The position numbers and the translations under genes were made by a program. Under the pieces are notes generated by a model. The model made no database searches and was not told the DNA's origin. It worked only from the letters and a program-made list of their open reading frames with translations. Positions 40,800 to 41,084 of a stretch of DNA of 41,084 nucleotides are shown piece after piece. The stretch comes from Candidatus Soleaferrea massiliensis AP7 (lineage in GTDB: Bacteria; Bacillota; Clostridia; Oscillospirales; Ruminococcaceae). The DNA lies in NCBI RefSeq assembly GCF_000820765.1, contig NZ_CCYH01000026.1, positions 1-41,084 of the forward strand, in the 5' to 3' direction. Within the stretch, counting starts at the first letter, position 1. The number at the start of each line of letters is the position of its first letter.

Positions 40800-41084
40800 T
40801 CAGCTGATATGCCAGCTGAAGTATCGGGGTACTGTAAAAACAACTTGTAGCCGGGGAAGCGTCCGCTGCTAGCTATGCCCAACCGCCCAGCCAAAAACAA
40901 AACGCCGCCCGCAGGCGGCCGAAGCGGAAAACGGGATATAAGAGGGGATTTTCAAGGGGGCCATCTGGCTAGGAGCGGCACTGTGTATGGCCCCCTTGAA
41001 CGGCCTTTCTTGGTTACTTCTTTGGCCGGCAAAGAAGTAACTGCCACACTGCCAAGTGCCACTTGGTAAACAGCGTAAGGCCAC
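40800..41084. repeat. Intergenic repeat element, copy B (runs off right edge)
   Basis: Blocks shared in order with 16045-16335 include a 27-bp identical stretch (40858-40884), CAAAACGCCGCCCGCAGGCGG and TTCAAGGGGGCCATCTGG. Copy B has one GC-palindrome unit instead of two. It then adds a block with the palindrome TTACTTCTTTGGCCGGCAAAGAAGTAA (about 41014-41040) that copy A lacks. Both converge again at AGTGCCACTTGG / AAGTGGCACTTGG. The open frames across it lack ribosome sites. The 40715-40799 stretch before it holds nothing recognisable. Confidence 0.85.

Noticed and set aside
40875..41069. A 64-codon frame in repeat copy B
   Set aside because: It is formed by the GC palindromes of a repeat element, and copy A does not keep the frame.

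Overview
The window looks like a chromosomal segment of an anaerobic, low-G+C-phylum Firmicute, most plausibly an Oscillospiraceae/Ruminococcaceae-type gut Clostridium. The reasons are the moderately high GC, strong AGGAGG ribosome sites with occasional TTG/GTG starts, Clostridia-typical families (class III FBPase, pyrophosphate-type PFK, ECF transporter, DUF4358, DUF2325/DUF3793, UPF0340) and a secreted glycosidase ending in a dockerin-like repeat. Genus is not determinable from the sequence alone.

Layout. 1-994: distal (trailer) end of a type I-C-like CRISPR array; leader and cas genes are off the left edge. 1149-6422 (minus): recQ with an SDR oxidoreductase, a DUF4358 lipoprotein and a PPi-type phosphofructokinase. 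7066-15692 (plus): mostly small stress, repair and regulatory genes. These are a frameshifted yaaA coupled to a peroxiredoxin and a DUF5131 protein, then DUF503, a TfoX C-terminal-like protein, DUF3795, an AT-rich islet with a small Cys protein, a MerR/GyrI regulator, a WYL regulator, and a zinc-ribbon / SplB-like radical SAM / GyrI-like trio. 15693-16518: a non-coding repeat element that recurs at the right edge (40800-41084).

16519-23738 (minus) holds two riboswitch units: a yybP-ykoY (Mn2+) riboswitch in front of mntP, and a cobalamin riboswitch plus terminator in front of a five-gene operon. That operon encodes a wall- or membrane-anchored PQQ-like beta-propeller, a DUF4430 lipoprotein, and ECF T, fused A1A2 ATPase and S components. 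I read it as a cobalamin (or corrinoid) capture-and-import system. 23896-25818: class III FBPase behind a consensus promoter. 26248-27794 (plus): DUF2325-DUF3793-flavodoxin, with two 16-bp inverted repeats near the start site that resemble a metal-repressor operator. 27988-28506: a scar with a decayed DUF3793 tail and a recombinase-like C-terminal fragment abutting tRNA-Val(CAC).

28630-31121 (minus): UPF0340, a small unknown protein, an AlkA-type glycosylase and a TipA-like MerR regulator with a 19-bp-spacer promoter. 31451-37420 (minus): a 1989-residue secreted GH2 beta-galactosidase. Two LamG domains interrupt its catalytic domain, followed by an NPCBM-like domain and a dockerin-like end. 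38057-40714 (plus): a SERCA-type Ca2+ P-type ATPase. The strongest candidates for something little described are the propeller/DUF4430/ECF corrinoid operon, the LamG-interrupted GH2, the repeated non-coding element and the DUF2325/DUF3793/flavodoxin regulon.
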